Shown here: piece after piece, positions 16,439 to 25,300 of the stretch
How the letters are laid out: the number at the start of each line of letters is the position of its first letter
Position numbering within the stretch: the stretch's first letter is position 1
NCBI GenBank assembly: GCA_033856025.1
Contig: JAWVFQ010000031.1
Span: forward strand, 1 to 64,000
DNA from: AC-38 sp033856025
GTDB taxonomy: Bacteria; Actinomycetota; Thermoleophilia; Solirubrobacterales; Solirubrobacteraceae
Direction of reading: 5' to 3'
DNA length: 64,000 nucleotides
Translations under genes and position numbers: made by a program
Notes under the pieces: model-generated
Told to the model about the DNA's origin: nothing
Seen by the model: only the letters and a program-made list of their open reading frames with translations
The model's database searches: none

Positions 16439-17659
16439 CTAGCGAACGCGCACGATCGTGCTGCCGGCGCGCAGGCCGTCGCGCGTGGCGCCCACGCGGT
16501 AGCGCCCGGGCGGGAGGCGGCGCGTCATCGCGGCGCGGCCCCGGCGGTCCGTGAGGACGCGCCGGCGCACGAAGCGGATCAGGGCGCCCGCGACCACGCG
16601 GCGTTTTCCGGCCAGCACGACGGTGGCGCGGAAGCGGTAGCGCACGCGCGTCGCGGCGCCGACGCGTCGCGGCGTGACGCTGACCTGGATGCGGGCCGGG
16701 CGCTGGCGCCGCCCGACGGACGGTGGGGTGCCGGGCCCGGCCGCGGCGCCCTTGGCCACGAAGTGCAGCAGCGCGCTGTTGGACGGCGGCGACTCGGTGG
16801 GCAGCGTCTCGGTGTTGTACGGGGCCACGATCCAGTGCAGCTCGCCGCCCAGGCCGGCGAAGAACTCGATCCCCTCGGACTCCCCCACCACCACGCGCTC
16901 GATCTCCAGGCGCCGCTGGCCGGTGTTGAGGTCGATCGACCACACCTGGAAGCCGACGGGGTTGTCCTGACCGGCCACGAACAGCCGCCCGTCGTGGAAG
17001 GCCGCGCCGGTGATGCCGCTCGGCGGCTTGGCGTTGGCGATGCGGCGGACCGCCTTGATGGGCGGCGCGACCGGCGCCGCGTTGGAGGGGCGCACGTCGT
17101 CGGCGCGGTAGGCGAGCAGGTCGTTGCCGCTCTGGGTCCACAGCAGCTGGCCGTCGGGCGAGATGGCGACCCACATCGCCTTGGGGATCTCGGCCGGGTC
17201 GAGCTTGACGTAGTAGCGCCACTGCAGGGTCTTGGGATCGGCGACCGCGAAGGCGCCCGTGCGGCAGGTGTTGTTGGGATCGCTCTGGCCGGGCGCCGCC
17301 TGGGGGTAGTAGCACTCCATCGGCAGCAGGACGCGTCCGCCCTCGCGCGTGTCGTAGGCGATGTCGCCGATGTGGTTGTAGCGCTCGGTGGCGGTGACCT
17401 GGGCCGGGATGACGTCGTTGGTGCGCGCGGTCTCCTGGAGGTTGGAGTCCGTGCGGTAGAGGCCGAAGTCGATGCCGTTGAAGAAGATGTTCGGCCGCGT
17501 GGGCCCATCGGCCGCGATGCCCTGGTAGTACTCGAGCGGGACGGTCGAGCGGCCGGTCAGCGCCCAGCGCCCGGGATCGGACGCGTGCGCGGCCGGCGCG
17601 ACGAGCGCGGCCACCGCCAGTGCGAGCCCTGCGACCCTCGTTCCCCTGCGAAGCGACAT
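16439..17659 (-). CDS. Secreted protein, beta-propeller-like with C-terminal Ig/carboxypeptidase-like beta domain
   Basis: The 406-residue product has an N-terminal signal peptide (hydrophobic core LALAVAALVAPA, AHAS cleavage site). The middle, about 30-320, has repeated strand patterns with phrases such as AMWVAISPDGQLLWTQSG and GAAFHDGRLFVAG, suggesting a propeller or YncE-like fold. The last 80 residues are a separate Arg-rich beta-sandwich with LPPGRYRVGATRDGL, like carboxypeptidase regulatory or Ig-like modules. No catalytic motif is recognised. The ATG at 17659 directly follows GGCGGAG, an unusually close ribosome site. Confidence 0.75.
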   Translation of the reverse strand: MSLRRGTRVAGLALAVAALVAPAAHASDPGRWALTGRSTVPLEYYQGIAADGPTRPNIFFNGIDFGLYRTDSNLQETARTNDVIPAQVTATERYNHIGDIAYDTREGGRVLLPMECYYPQAAPGQSDPNNTCRTGAFAVADPKTLQWRYYVKLDPAEIPKAMWVAISPDGQLLWTQSGNDLLAYRADDVRPSNAAPVAPPIKAVRRIANAKPPSGITGAAFHDGRLFVAGQDNPVGFQVWSIDLNTGQRRLEIERVVVGESEGIEFFAGLGGELHWIVAPYNTETLPTESPPSNSALLHFVAKGAAAGPGTPPSVGRRQRPARIQVSVTPRRVGAATRVRYRFRATVVLAGKRRVVAGALIRFVRRRVLTDRRGRAAMTRRLPPGRYRVGATRDGLRAGSTIVRVR

Positions 17660-17715
17660 CTCCGCCGTCCGTTGTAGCAGCGCGCGCGCATGGGGCACGC
17701 CGGTCTCGCGCGGCT

Positions 17716-18603
17716 TCAGGCGCGGCGCACCGCGCGCAGGTCGCGGCGGTCGCGCTCGGCGTCGCGGCGCAGAGCCCGCTTGGCGGCGGCCCGCAGCCCG
17801 AAGCGCAGGGTGTCCGCTCGCCGCGCGCGCCTCTCCGCCCGGTCGCCGTACGCGCGCCGGATGGCCGCGCGGCGGTTGCGCGCCTTGCGCTCCGCGCGCT
17901 CGTCGTCGCCGAAGCGCCGCGACGTCGAGGCGGCGCCGTGATGCACGACGCGCGCGACGTCCGGGCAGAACCACGACTCCACGCCCGCGGCCCGGGCGCG
18001 CAGGCCCAGGTCGGTGTCCTCGCCGTAGAGCTCGATGTCCGCGTCGAACGGGCCGAGGGAGAGCAGGACGTCGCGCGGCGCGGCCAGGCACGCGCCCGTC
18101 AGCCAGGAGACGGGCAGGCTGCGCTCCAGCCGCCACGGCTCGGTCCGGGCGGCCAGCGCGCTCGGCTGCACCGCGCCCGGGACGAGTGCGCCGACCCAGG
18201 GCCACACGCCCACCAGCGGCCCCTCGGCGGACGGCTGGACGGACCCGTCGGACTCCAGCAGGCGCGGCCCGACGATCGCGCCGCGCCGCGCCGCCTCGGC
18301 GGCCAGCGCGTCGAGGCTGGAGTCGACGAGCTCGGTGTCGGGGTTGAGCAGGACCACGACATCGCGGCTCGCCCGCCGCACGCCCTCGTTGCTCGCGGCG
18401 CCGAAGCCGAGGTTGCGCTCCAGCCGCACGAACTCCACCGGCCCCCCGGCCCACCGCCGCGCCGCCGCCTCCGGATCGTCGTCCGAAGCGTTGTCCACCA
18501 CCACCAGCTCCGGCCCCTCGCCGAGATGCGTTCGCATCGACTCCACGAGCCGCGCCAGCTCACCCGCGGACCGCCACGTGACGACGACGATGGAGTAGTC
18601 CAC
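17716..18603 (-). CDS. Family 2 glycosyltransferase (rhamnosyltransferase-like)
   Basis: This 295-residue GT-A enzyme starts YSIVVVTWRSAGELARLVES. It has VVDNASDD for nucleotide binding, the metal-binding LNPDTE (DXD equivalent) and ELYGEDTDLGLR near the active site. This pattern is typical of GT2 rhamnosyl- or galactofuranosyltransferases acting in cell-surface polysaccharide synthesis. The start is GTG at 18603. No other glycan gene adjoins it, so the acceptor cannot be inferred. The basic C-terminal tail (many Arg) may contact the membrane. Confidence 0.9.
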   Translation of the reverse strand: MDYSIVVVTWRSAGELARLVESMRTHLGEGPELVVVDNASDDDPEAAARRWAGGPVEFVRLERNLGFGAASNEGVRRASRDVVVLLNPDTELVDSSLDALAAEAARRGAIVGPRLLESDGSVQPSAEGPLVGVWPWVGALVPGAVQPSALAARTEPWRLERSLPVSWLTGACLAAPRDVLLSLGPFDADIELYGEDTDLGLRARAAGVESWFCPDVARVVHHGAASTSRRFGDDERAERKARNRRAAIRRAYGDRAERRARRADTLRFGLRAAAKRALRRDAERDRRDLRAVRRA

Positions 18604-18618
18604 GGCGCGGGCCGGACT

Positions 18619-18846
18619 TCAGGCGACGTCGACCACGGCATAGCTCGCCGTGCTCTGCGGGGCCGGTACCCCGTCCCCGATAGCGCGAAGGCCCTCGACG
18701 TGGAACTCGATGGCGGCCCGCATCTCGCGCTCGCACCCTTCCCGTGTCGCCCCCGTCGCGGCGACGCCGGGAAGGTCGGGACTGTACGCGGAGAAATTCG
18801 CATCGCCGCCGCCCTCGATCACGATGAGGAAACGCTGTTGGCTCAT
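18619..18846 (-). CDS. hicB: HicB-family antitoxin
   Basis: This 75-residue protein is a short HicB: IVIEGGGDANFSAYSPDLPGVAATG followed by a helix with CEREMRAAIEFHVEGL. It lacks an added DNA-binding domain, as usual for short HicBs. It starts inside the stop of the hicA remnant (ATGA overlap at 18843-18846), the normal hicAB arrangement. Because the toxin gene is broken, this is an orphan antitoxin, which might still bind toxins from other loci or be decaying. Codon use is more relaxed than in neighbours (CAA, CGT, AGT, CTT, ACA), suggesting acquisition. Confidence 0.88.
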   Translation of the reverse strand: MSQQRFLIVIEGGGDANFSAYSPDLPGVAATGATREGCEREMRAAIEFHVEGLRAIGDGVPAPQSTASYAVVDVA

Positions 18847-18955
18847 GGCTTCTCCAATCCCGCCTGCCTGCGGATGCTAGCGAGCGTCTTCGGATGCAAC
18901 GTGTCGCGCGGCTTGCCCGCGACCGTCACAACCTGAGGATCTCGGACACCTTCAC
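18843..18955 (-). pseudogene. hicA: hicA toxin remnant with internal deletion and frame change
   Basis: The 5' end reads GTG AAG GTG TCC GAG ATC CTC AGG (MKVSEILR, the usual HicA start) behind a GGAGG, then hits TTG TGA. The next bases, in another frame, encode VVTVAGKPRDTLHPKTLASI and on to QAGLEKP, the normal HicA C-terminal half. The 25-odd codons between, which in HicA include the RGSH catalytic histidine, are missing. The most likely cause is a deletion near 18927-18932. No functional mRNA interferase can be made from it. Confidence 0.75.
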
Positions 18956-19015
18956 CCTCCGAGCGTGCGCCGCGTACGTACACGGATGGGGCCGTGTTCG
19001 TCACAAGTCTCAGCG

Positions 19016-19369
19016 CTACGACAGCTCGGGCTGGTGGCGGGCGATGTGCTCGTCGAGGCGGGCGCGGACCCAGCGGCGGGTGTCGGCGTCGGCCATCCGG
19101 TAGCGGCCGAGGAGCTCGGACTGCTTGGTCAGCGGAAGACCGGCGATCTCCCAGCTCACGACGAAGCGCTCGAAGAGCATCTCCGTGCGCCGCTGCCACA
19201 GGTCGTCGGCCGAGGCGGCCGCCCCGCCGCCCGCGCCGCGCAGCTTGCGCGCGGTCCCGGACGAGACGGTGCGCCGCAGCGTCAGGACGTTGCCCTCCGC
19301 GTCGGCGTAGTCGTCGGTCTGCGCCGCGGCGTCGTCGCCCCGGTCCCGCCGCCGGCTCCGCCGTCCCAT
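19016..19369 (-). CDS. Hypothetical protein (117 aa), soluble, helical C-terminal half
   Basis: The N-terminus is strongly basic (MGRRSRRRDRGDD). The C-terminal half is predicted helical with SADDLWQRRTEMLFERFVVS and a last helix rich in Arg. No family is recognised. The ATG at 19369 shares its A with the stop of the small membrane gene just upstream (TGATG), so the two are very probably coupled. Longer starts upstream would run through that gene in another frame and are rejected. Confidence 0.7.
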   Translation of the reverse strand: MGRRSRRRDRGDDAAAQTDDYADAEGNVLTLRRTVSSGTARKLRGAGGGAAASADDLWQRRTEMLFERFVVSWEIAGLPLTKQSELLGRYRMADADTRRWVRARLDEHIARHQPELS

Positions 19370-19539
19370 CAGCGCAGCAGCAGGACGATCAGCAGCACGA
19401 CCAGGGCGATCGCGAGGCCGGCGCCCACGAAGCTCACGGGCCGCTGGTGCCACCAGAACTCCGGTTTGGCCCGGTCACGCGTGTAGCGCCCCTCCGGCGG
19501 AGTCCCGACCCAGTCGTCCTCGTCGTCCAAGTTGGCCAC
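19369..19539 (-). CDS. Small single-pass membrane protein (56 aa)
   Basis: A 56-codon gene: an acidic N-terminus (MANLDDEDDWVGTPPEGRY), then a basic/aromatic stretch with EFWWHQRP, then one hydrophobic helix (about 37-55) ending in Arg. Third positions are almost all G or C. It starts at GTG 19539. It is coupled by TGATG to the following 117-residue gene, suggesting the two work together, the small one perhaps as a membrane anchor. Function unknown. Confidence 0.65.
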   Translation of the reverse strand: MANLDDEDDWVGTPPEGRYTRDRAKPEFWWHQRPVSFVGAGLAIALVVLLIVLLLR

Positions 19540-19543
19540 GTGG

Positions 19544-19762
19544 CTACCGTGCCACCTCGACCGGCGGACTCGGCAACTCGGCGAGCAGCGCGGCAGGCAG
19601 CCGTTCGCTCGCGCGCCAGAACTCCAGCCCCACGACGCGCCCAGCGACGAGATCGCGGAGACCGAAGTCGGTCTCCTCCGAGACCACCGCGCCGGGGTCG
19701 AACCCGGCGAACCGCAGCCACGCGATGTCCGCTGCCTCGTCGTAGTGTCCGTCGATGTTCAT
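19544..19762 (-). CDS. DUF2283 family protein, antitoxin-like
   Basis: This 72-residue protein has the DUF2283 pattern: N-terminal strands with DEAADIAWLRFAG, an acidic loop with EETDFGLRDLV, then GRVVGLEFWRASE. DUF2283 proteins are often encoded beside DUF4258 or RelE-like partners and are thought to be antitoxins. The ATG at 19762 is four bases after the stop of the upstream DUF4258-like gene. A longer frame starting at 19813 is less likely because it would overlap that gene. Codon use is relaxed compared with the window. Confidence 0.75.
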   Translation of the reverse strand: MNIDGHYDEAADIAWLRFAGFDPGAVVSEETDFGLRDLVAGRVVGLEFWRASERLPAALLAELPSPPVEVAR

Positions 19763-19766
19763 CGCC

Positions 19767-19958
19767 TCAAGCCCTCCACACAGTGATGACGCGCGCGCCG
19801 GCCTGATCCTCACCGTCGGGGTAATCGTAGGCCACGACGAGCCGACCGACCGACACGCGCCACATCGCGGCTCCGGGATTCACGGTCCGGTTGCGATGGT
19901 GCTCGAGAACCGCATCCTCGACGGCCGAGCCCGGCACGCCGAGCCGGGCGGCGCGCAC
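19767..19958 (-). CDS. Small DUF4258/RelE-like protein, possible toxin partner
   Basis: This 63-residue frame from GTG 19958 has an N-terminal helix pair (AARLGVPGSAVEDAVLEHH) followed by beta strands WRVSVGRLVVAYDYP and ARVITVWRA, a DUF4258-like layout. It lies four bases upstream of a DUF2283 gene, the usual partner order. Reading continues in frame upstream without ATG or GTG, so the true N-terminus could be longer only with an unusual start codon. Third codon positions include many A/T bases (GAT, GTT, AAT, GGT, ACT), unlike neighbours, a sign of transfer. Function as toxin is inferred. Confidence 0.55.
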   Translation of the reverse strand: MRAARLGVPGSAVEDAVLEHHRNRTVNPGAAMWRVSVGRLVVAYDYPDGEDQAGARVITVWRA

Positions 19959-19996
19959 GCGCGCATAGCCCCCTGGCGGTCCGCGGCCTCCGGGGG

Positions 19997-20002
19997 TAAG
20001 GT
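19997..20002 (+). promoter_or_regulatory. Candidate -10 box, leaderless P450 gene
   Basis: TAAGGT lies 6 bases before ATG 20009. There is no Shine-Dalgarno. No -35 is evident. Confidence 0.45.
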
Positions 20003-20008
20003 CGGGCC

Positions 20009-21274
20009 ATGGCGACCGAGCCGCAGGCGCGGGACGTGGATGAGGTTGCGCTGGACGAGGTGCAGGTGTCCGAGCGCGAGCTCTGGCGGGACGGGCCGCC
20101 CTACGAGCTGTTCAAGCGGATGCGGTCGGAGTGCCCGGTGCACTGGACGGCGCGGATCGGCGAGTACCCCGACGAGGCCGGCTACTGGTCGGTGACGCGG
20201 CCCGAGGACCTGCGCACGGTCTCGATGGACTTCGAGACGTACTCCTCCGAGCTGGGGGGCGTCACGGCGCTCACGAACGCGGTCATGCCGCTGGAGCTCA
20301 TCCGGGCGATGTTCATCGGGATGGACCCGCCCAAGCACGACCGGCTGAAGATGCTGTTCCAGCGCGGGTTCACGCCGAAGCGCATCGCCGAGCACGAGGA
20401 CGCGATCCGCGCGATCACCGTCGCCGCGCTCGACCGCCTCGAGGGCCGCGAGACCTGCGACCTCGTGACCGACCTCGCGCAGCCGGTCGTTTCCCGCGTC
20501 ATCGGCTCGTTCATGGGCGTCCCGCCCGAGGAGGACGAGACGTGGGCGCGCCTGATGAACTCGATCATGGCCGCGGGCGATCCCGACCTGAACCCCGACG
20601 GCGTCCAGGCCGTCATGGAGCGCGACGTGCCCGAGATGTTCGAGCGCTGCCGCGCGCTGATCGCCGAGCGCCGGGAGCGCCCCACCGAGGACCTGACCAG
20701 CGTCCTGGTCCACTGCGAGGTCGACGGGCAGAGCCTGGAGGAGCACGAGATCGTCATGGGCTTCTTCCTCCTCGTCGCCGCGGGCAACGACAGCACCAAG
20801 GCGACCTTCTGCAGCGGGATGCGCGCGCTGCTCGAGCACCCCGAGGAGCGTGACAAGCTCCTGGCCGATCCCTCGCTGATCCCCGGCACCGTGGAGGAGT
20901 CGCTGCGGATGTTCCCCGCCTTCGCCCACTTCCGCCGCACGGCCACCCGCGACACCGAGCTCGCGGGGCAGCCGATCCGCGAGGGCGACAAGGTGGTCAT
21001 GTGGTACGTCGCGGCGGGCCGCGACCCGGAGCGCTTCGCGGACCCGGACCGCTTCGACGTCACTCGCGACCCCGACCACCAGTCCTTCGGCGCGGGCGGG
21101 CGGCACTTCTGCCTCGGCGCCGCGCTGGCGCGGCTGGAGCTGCGGGTCCTGTTCGAGGAGACCCTCAAGCGCCACCCCGGCATGGAGCTGGCCGGCGAGC
21201 CGGCCTACGCCGAGTCGCCGTTCGTGAACCAGCTCAAGACGCTGCCGGTCAGTCTTCGCGCGGCTCGGGCCTGA
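20009..21274 (+). CDS. Cytochrome P450, CYP125/142/124-like
   Basis: This 421-residue P450 has I-helix AGNDSTK (Asn-Asp in place of the more common His/Glu, as seen in the actinobacterial steroid/fatty acid P450s), K-helix EESLRM, and the haem loop FGAGGRHFCLGAALAR with Cys368. The pattern fits the CYP124/125/142 clade that hydroxylates cholesterol side chains or branched lipids in Actinobacteria, but the substrate cannot be fixed from sequence. No redox partner is adjacent. The last 26 bases overlap the end of the convergent gene at 21249. Confidence 0.93.
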   Translation: MATEPQARDVDEVALDEVQVSERELWRDGPPYELFKRMRSECPVHWTARIGEYPDEAGYWSVTRPEDLRTVSMDFETYSSELGGVTALTNAVMPLELIRAMFIGMDPPKHDRLKMLFQRGFTPKRIAEHEDAIRAITVAALDRLEGRETCDLVTDLAQPVVSRVIGSFMGVPPEEDETWARLMNSIMAAGDPDLNPDGVQAVMERDVPEMFERCRALIAERRERPTEDLTSVLVHCEVDGQSLEEHEIVMGFFLLVAAGNDSTKATFCSGMRALLEHPEERDKLLADPSLIPGTVEESLRMFPAFAHFRRTATRDTELAGQPIREGDKVVMWYVAAGRDPERFADPDRFDVTRDPDHQSFGAGGRHFCLGAALARLELRVLFEETLKRHPGMELAGEPAYAESPFVNQLKTLPVSLRAARA

Positions 21275-21884
21275 ACACGACCCGCTTGACCTCGCCCGCC
21301 GAGGTCCCGCCCAGGCGCATCGAGGTGTGGAAGCCCTCGGCTCCCAGCTCGCCCGCGTCCAGCGCGCGGCGCAGGGCGTTGAGGGACGCGACGTCGTTCT
21401 CGGCCACCTGGTCGCGCGCCGTCTCGATCAGGATCAGGTGACGCGGGCGGCGGAAGCGGTCGGCCAGGCGGATGAACACGCCGCGCTCCTCCGGCGCCAG
21501 CCCGTCGGCCACCAGCACCACGCTCTCGTCCTCCGACAGGCGCTTGGCCACCGCCGCGGCCAGCAGCTGGTTCGCGCGCTCCTCCATCTCCTCCTCGGGC
21601 ACCCGGCCGGCCAGCAGCTCGCGCACCTTGTCGAGCGAGAGGATCGCGTTCTTGGCCTCCACGGTGCGCGCCACGAAGTCGTCGCGCGCGGCCTTGGAGG
21701 CGGAGACGACCACGAGCAGGCTCCCCGGGGAGTAGCGCAGCCGGTCGGACGGCCGCAGGACCCGCCCGCGGACCGCCATGTCGGGCTCGCGCGGGCGCCC
21801 GCCGTCCTTGCGCGGACGGTCCGAGGACCAGCCCGTGCGCTCGTCGGCGCCGATCTTCACGCTGCGAATCGGTGTTTCCGCCAT
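21249..21884 (-). CDS. P-loop kinase-like (AAA_33/polynucleotide kinase-like) protein with degenerate Walker A
   Basis: This 211-residue protein looks like a small polynucleotide kinase/zeta-toxin-type P-loop fold. A hydrophobic strand SLLVVVSAS leads where a GxxGxGK[ST] loop is expected but reads ASKAARDDF, without the glycines. It is followed by ILSLDKVRELLAG, like the post-P-loop region of AAA_33 proteins. A second strand VVLVADGLAPEERGVFIRLA and then RHLILIETA follow the kinase order. The loss of Walker A suggests it no longer binds ATP in the usual way. The N-terminal 60 residues are basic and probably flexible. The ATG is at 21884. Confidence 0.55.
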   Translation of the reverse strand: MAETPIRSVKIGADERTGWSSDRPRKDGGRPREPDMAVRGRVLRPSDRLRYSPGSLLVVVSASKAARDDFVARTVEAKNAILSLDKVRELLAGRVPEEEMEERANQLLAAAVAKRLSEDESVVLVADGLAPEERGVFIRLADRFRRPRHLILIETARDQVAENDVASLNALRRALDAGELGAEGFHTSMRLGGTSAGEVKRVVFRPEPRED

Positions 21885-21922
21885 ATGTCCATGATGCCTG
21901 AAGGCGTGCCTCGACACGTCCC

Positions 21923-21928
21923 TACACT
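21923..21928 (+). promoter_or_regulatory. Candidate -10 box for the small secreted protein
   Basis: TACACT lies 7 bases before ATG 21936, supporting that start and a leaderless transcript. Confidence 0.4.
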
Positions 21929-21935
21929 CAAAGCG

Positions 21936-22319
21936 ATGCTGATCCTGGCCGTCCTGGCCGTCCTCGTGGTGGCTCCCGCGCCCGCCGAGGCGGCGGGCCG
22001 CTGCCACCGGTTCGGCGCCGACTTCGCGCCCTCCACCGGCAACCCGCAGCGCCTGCGCGTGCGCTTCAGCGTGTGGCGCTTCGGGACCAACCGGCCCGTC
22101 TACCTGCACTACGTCGGGCCCAATCACCACCTCAAGCGCACGGTGCGTCTGGGCACGGCGCGCGGGCGCTGCGGCTTCCTGCGCACCGGCTACCGGCGCC
22201 TGTTCCCCTTCACGGCGGGCCCCGGCACGTGGCGGCTCGTCTTCACCACCGTTCGCGGCTACCGGGTCAGTCCGCGCCCGCCGTTCGTGCGCATCGCGAT
22301 CGGCGTCCTGCGGGGATGA
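21936..22319 (+). CDS. Small secreted basic protein (127 aa)
   Basis: A signal peptide (MLILAVLAVLVVAPAPAEAA) is followed by about 105 basic residues with two Cys (RCHRF and RGRCGF). Predicted strands such as LRVRFSVWRFG and GTWRLVFTTVRGYRV suggest a single beta-sandwich domain. No family is recognised. In-frame ATGs exist at 21885, 21891 and 21894, but the signal peptide and the -10 box support 21936. A divergent gene starts at 21884. Confidence 0.7.
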   Translation: MLILAVLAVLVVAPAPAEAAGRCHRFGADFAPSTGNPQRLRVRFSVWRFGTNRPVYLHYVGPNHHLKRTVRLGTARGRCGFLRTGYRRLFPFTAGPGTWRLVFTTVRGYRVSPRPPFVRIAIGVLRG

Positions 22320-22351
22320 GGCGAGCGCTGGGCAAGGCCCGCCCACCCGGG

Positions 22352-22357
22352 TAGTTT
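22352..22357 (+). promoter_or_regulatory. Candidate -10 box of the formate dehydrogenase operon
   Basis: TAGTTT lies 9 bases before the GTG at 22367. The surrounding TTTT is unusually AT-rich for this region, and no Shine-Dalgarno is present. Confidence 0.4.
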
Positions 22358-22366
22358 TCGCGTGCA

Positions 22367-25300
22367 GTGGCGCGCGACCGTCCTCCCCGCAATCCCGTCC
22401 AGCGGCTGCGCCGCGCGCCCGGGGTGGGGCGCGTGCTGGACTGGGGGCTCGGCCCGTCGGCCGTCTCCCCGCGCACCCCGGGGGCCCGCGCGCGCACGGC
22501 CGGGCTGAAGGCCACTGAGTCGGTCTGCCCGTACTGCGCCGTGGGCTGCTCGCAGGTCGTCTACACGCGCGACGGCGAGCTCGTGGACATCGAGGGCAAC
22601 CCGCGCTCGCCGATCAACCAGGGGACGCTGTGCCCCAAGGGCGCGGCGTCGCGCCAGCTCGTCCAGCAGCCCGGGCGGCTGACGAAGGTGCGCTACCGGC
22701 GCCCCGGCGGGACCGAGTGGGAGGACCTCGACCTCGACACCGCCATGGACATGATCGCCGAGCGGCTCATCGAGGCGCGGGAGGACGGGTGGCAGGACCG
22801 CGACGAGGAGGGCCGGCGCGTCGATCGCACGCTGGGCTTCGCGCACCTGGGCGGCGCCACCCTGGACAACGAGGAGAACTACCTGATCAAGAAGTTCTTC
22901 TCGGCCATGGGTGCCGTGCAGATCGAGAACCAGGCCCGCATATGACACTCCTCCACGGTCCCCGGTCTGGGGACCTCGTTCGGGCGCGGCGGCGCCACCG
23001 ACTACCTGCAGGCCCTCCAGCACGCCGACTGCATCCTCATCCAGGGCTCGAGCATGGCCGAGGCGCACCCGGTCGGGTTCCGCTGGGCGATGAAGGCGCG
23101 CGAGCGCGGCGCGAAGGTGATCCACGTCGACCCGCGCTATGGGCGCACCAGCGCGATGGCGGACACCTACGTCCCCATCCGGGCGGGGACCGACATCGCG
23201 TTCCTCGGGGGCCTGATCCGCCACGTCATCGAGACCGACGCGTGGTTTCGCGAGTACGTCATCCCGTACACGAACGCGTCGACGATCATCAACGAGCGCT
23301 ACGCCGGACCGGAGGAGCTCGACGGCCTGTTCGCGGGGTTCGACCCCGAGACCGGCGCCTACGACCGCACGCACTGGACCTACGAGGGCGGCGAGATGGC
23401 CAGCGCCGCCGGCGTGCGCGAGCACTCCACCCAGGCCTTCGAGGAGAAGACCGGCGCCGGGATGCACATGGGCGCCGTGGAGCGCGACGAGACGCTCCAG
23501 CACCCGCGCTGCGTGTTCCAGATCCTGCGGCGCCACTACGCCCGCTACACGCCCGAGATGGTCGAGCGCATCTGCGGGATCACCCAGGACCAGTTCCACG
23601 AGGTCGCGGACGCGCTGGTGCGCAACTCGGGCCGCGAGCGCACCACGGCCATCTGCTACGCCGTGGGCTGGACGCAGCACACGGCGGGCGTGCAGATGAT
23701 CCGGGCGGCGTCGGTCCTACAGCTGCTGCTGGGCAACATGGGCCGCCCGGGCGGCGGGATCATGGCGCTGCGCGGGCACGCGTCGATCCAGGGCTCGACC
23801 GACGTGCCCACGCTCTACGACCTGCTCCCCGGCTACCTGCACATGCCGCGCGCGCAGGAGGAGGAGGTGACGCTGCGCTCCTACTGCGACGCCGGGCGCT
23901 CCGACCGCGGCTGGTGGTCGCACTTCGACGACTACATCGTGTCGCTGTGCAAGGCGTGGTTCGGCGAGGGCGCGACCGCCAAGAACGACTACGGGTTCCC
24001 GCGCCTGCCCAAGATCAGCGGCAACCACTCCCACTTCCCGACGACGTTGCGCATGCTCGACGGGCAGGTCGACGGCTTCTTCGTCATGGGGCAGAACCCG
24101 GCGGTCGGCTCGCAGAACGCGGGGCTCCAGCGCCGGGCCCTGGCCAAGCTGAAGTGGCTGGTGGTGCGCGACCTGCGCGAGCTGGAGACCGCGACGTTCT
24201 GGCGCGACTCCCCGGAGGTCGGCTCCGGCGAGCTGCGCACGCGGGACATCCAGACCGAGGTCTTCCTCATGCCCGCCGCCTCCCACGTGGAGAAGGCGGG
24301 AACGTTCACCAACACGCAGCGCCTGCTCCAGTGGCGCGACAAGGCGCTGGAGCCGCCGGGCGACGCGCGCTCGGAGCTGTGGTTCATGCACCAACTGGGG
24401 CGGCGGGTCAAGGCGCACTACGCGAAGTCGCGCAAGCGCCGCGACTGGGCGGTCCGCCACCTGACCTGGGACTACGGGGACGGCGACGAGCCCGACGCCA
24501 CGGCCGTGCTCAGGGAGATGAACGGCTACCGGGTCGAGACCGGCGAGCCGGTCCCGGGCTTCGCCGAGCTGCGCTCCGACGGGTCCACCGCGTGCGGGGT
24601 GTGGATCTACTCCGGGGTCTACGCCGACGGCGTCAACCAGGCGCGCCGGCGCGAGCCCGGCGACCTCGACGCGCCCGGCGGCTGGGTCTCGCCGGAGTGG
24701 GGCTGGGCCTGGCCGGCCAACCGGCGCTCGCTGTACAACCGCGCCAGCGCGGATCCGGAGGGAAAGCCGTGGTCCGAGCGCAAGCGCTACGTGTGGTGGG
24801 ACGCGGACGCGGAGCGCTGGACCGGCTACGACGTCCCCGACTTCCCGGTCGACAAGCCGCCGGACTACCGCGCGCCCGACGACGCCGAGGGGATGGACGC
24901 CATCTCCGGCGACGACCCGTTCATCATGATGGCCGACGGCCGGGGCTGGCTGTTCTCGCCGTCGGGGCTGCTGGACGGCCCGCTTCCCACCCACTACGAG
25001 CCGCTGGAGTCCCCCTTCCCCAACCTGCTCTATCCCGCGGTGGACTCCAACCCGGTGGCCCTGCGCTGGCCGCGCCCGGGCAACACGTACCACGCGCCGG
25101 GCGACGCGCGCTATCCCCTGGTGGCCACGACGTTCCGCCTGACCGAGCACCACACGGCCGGCGCCATGAGCCGCAACCTGCCCTGGCTGGCCGAGCTGCA
25201 GCCCGAGATGTTCGCCGAGATCGACCCGGTCCTCGCGCGCGCGCGCGGGATCGAGGATGGCGGCTGGATGACCGTGGTCACCGAGCGCGCGGAGATCGAG

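Noticed and set aside
13923..17677. Long open frames antisense to or out of phase with the reductase and P450 genes
   Set aside because: They are low-complexity Arg/Ala/Gly/His-rich translations with no domains. Such shadows are expected at this GC content, and the opposite frames carry complete enzyme motifs.
22943..22945. TGA inside fdhA as a frameshift, truncation or gene boundary
   Set aside because: It sits at the conserved selenocysteine position with a SECIS hairpin and the frame continues intact on both sides.
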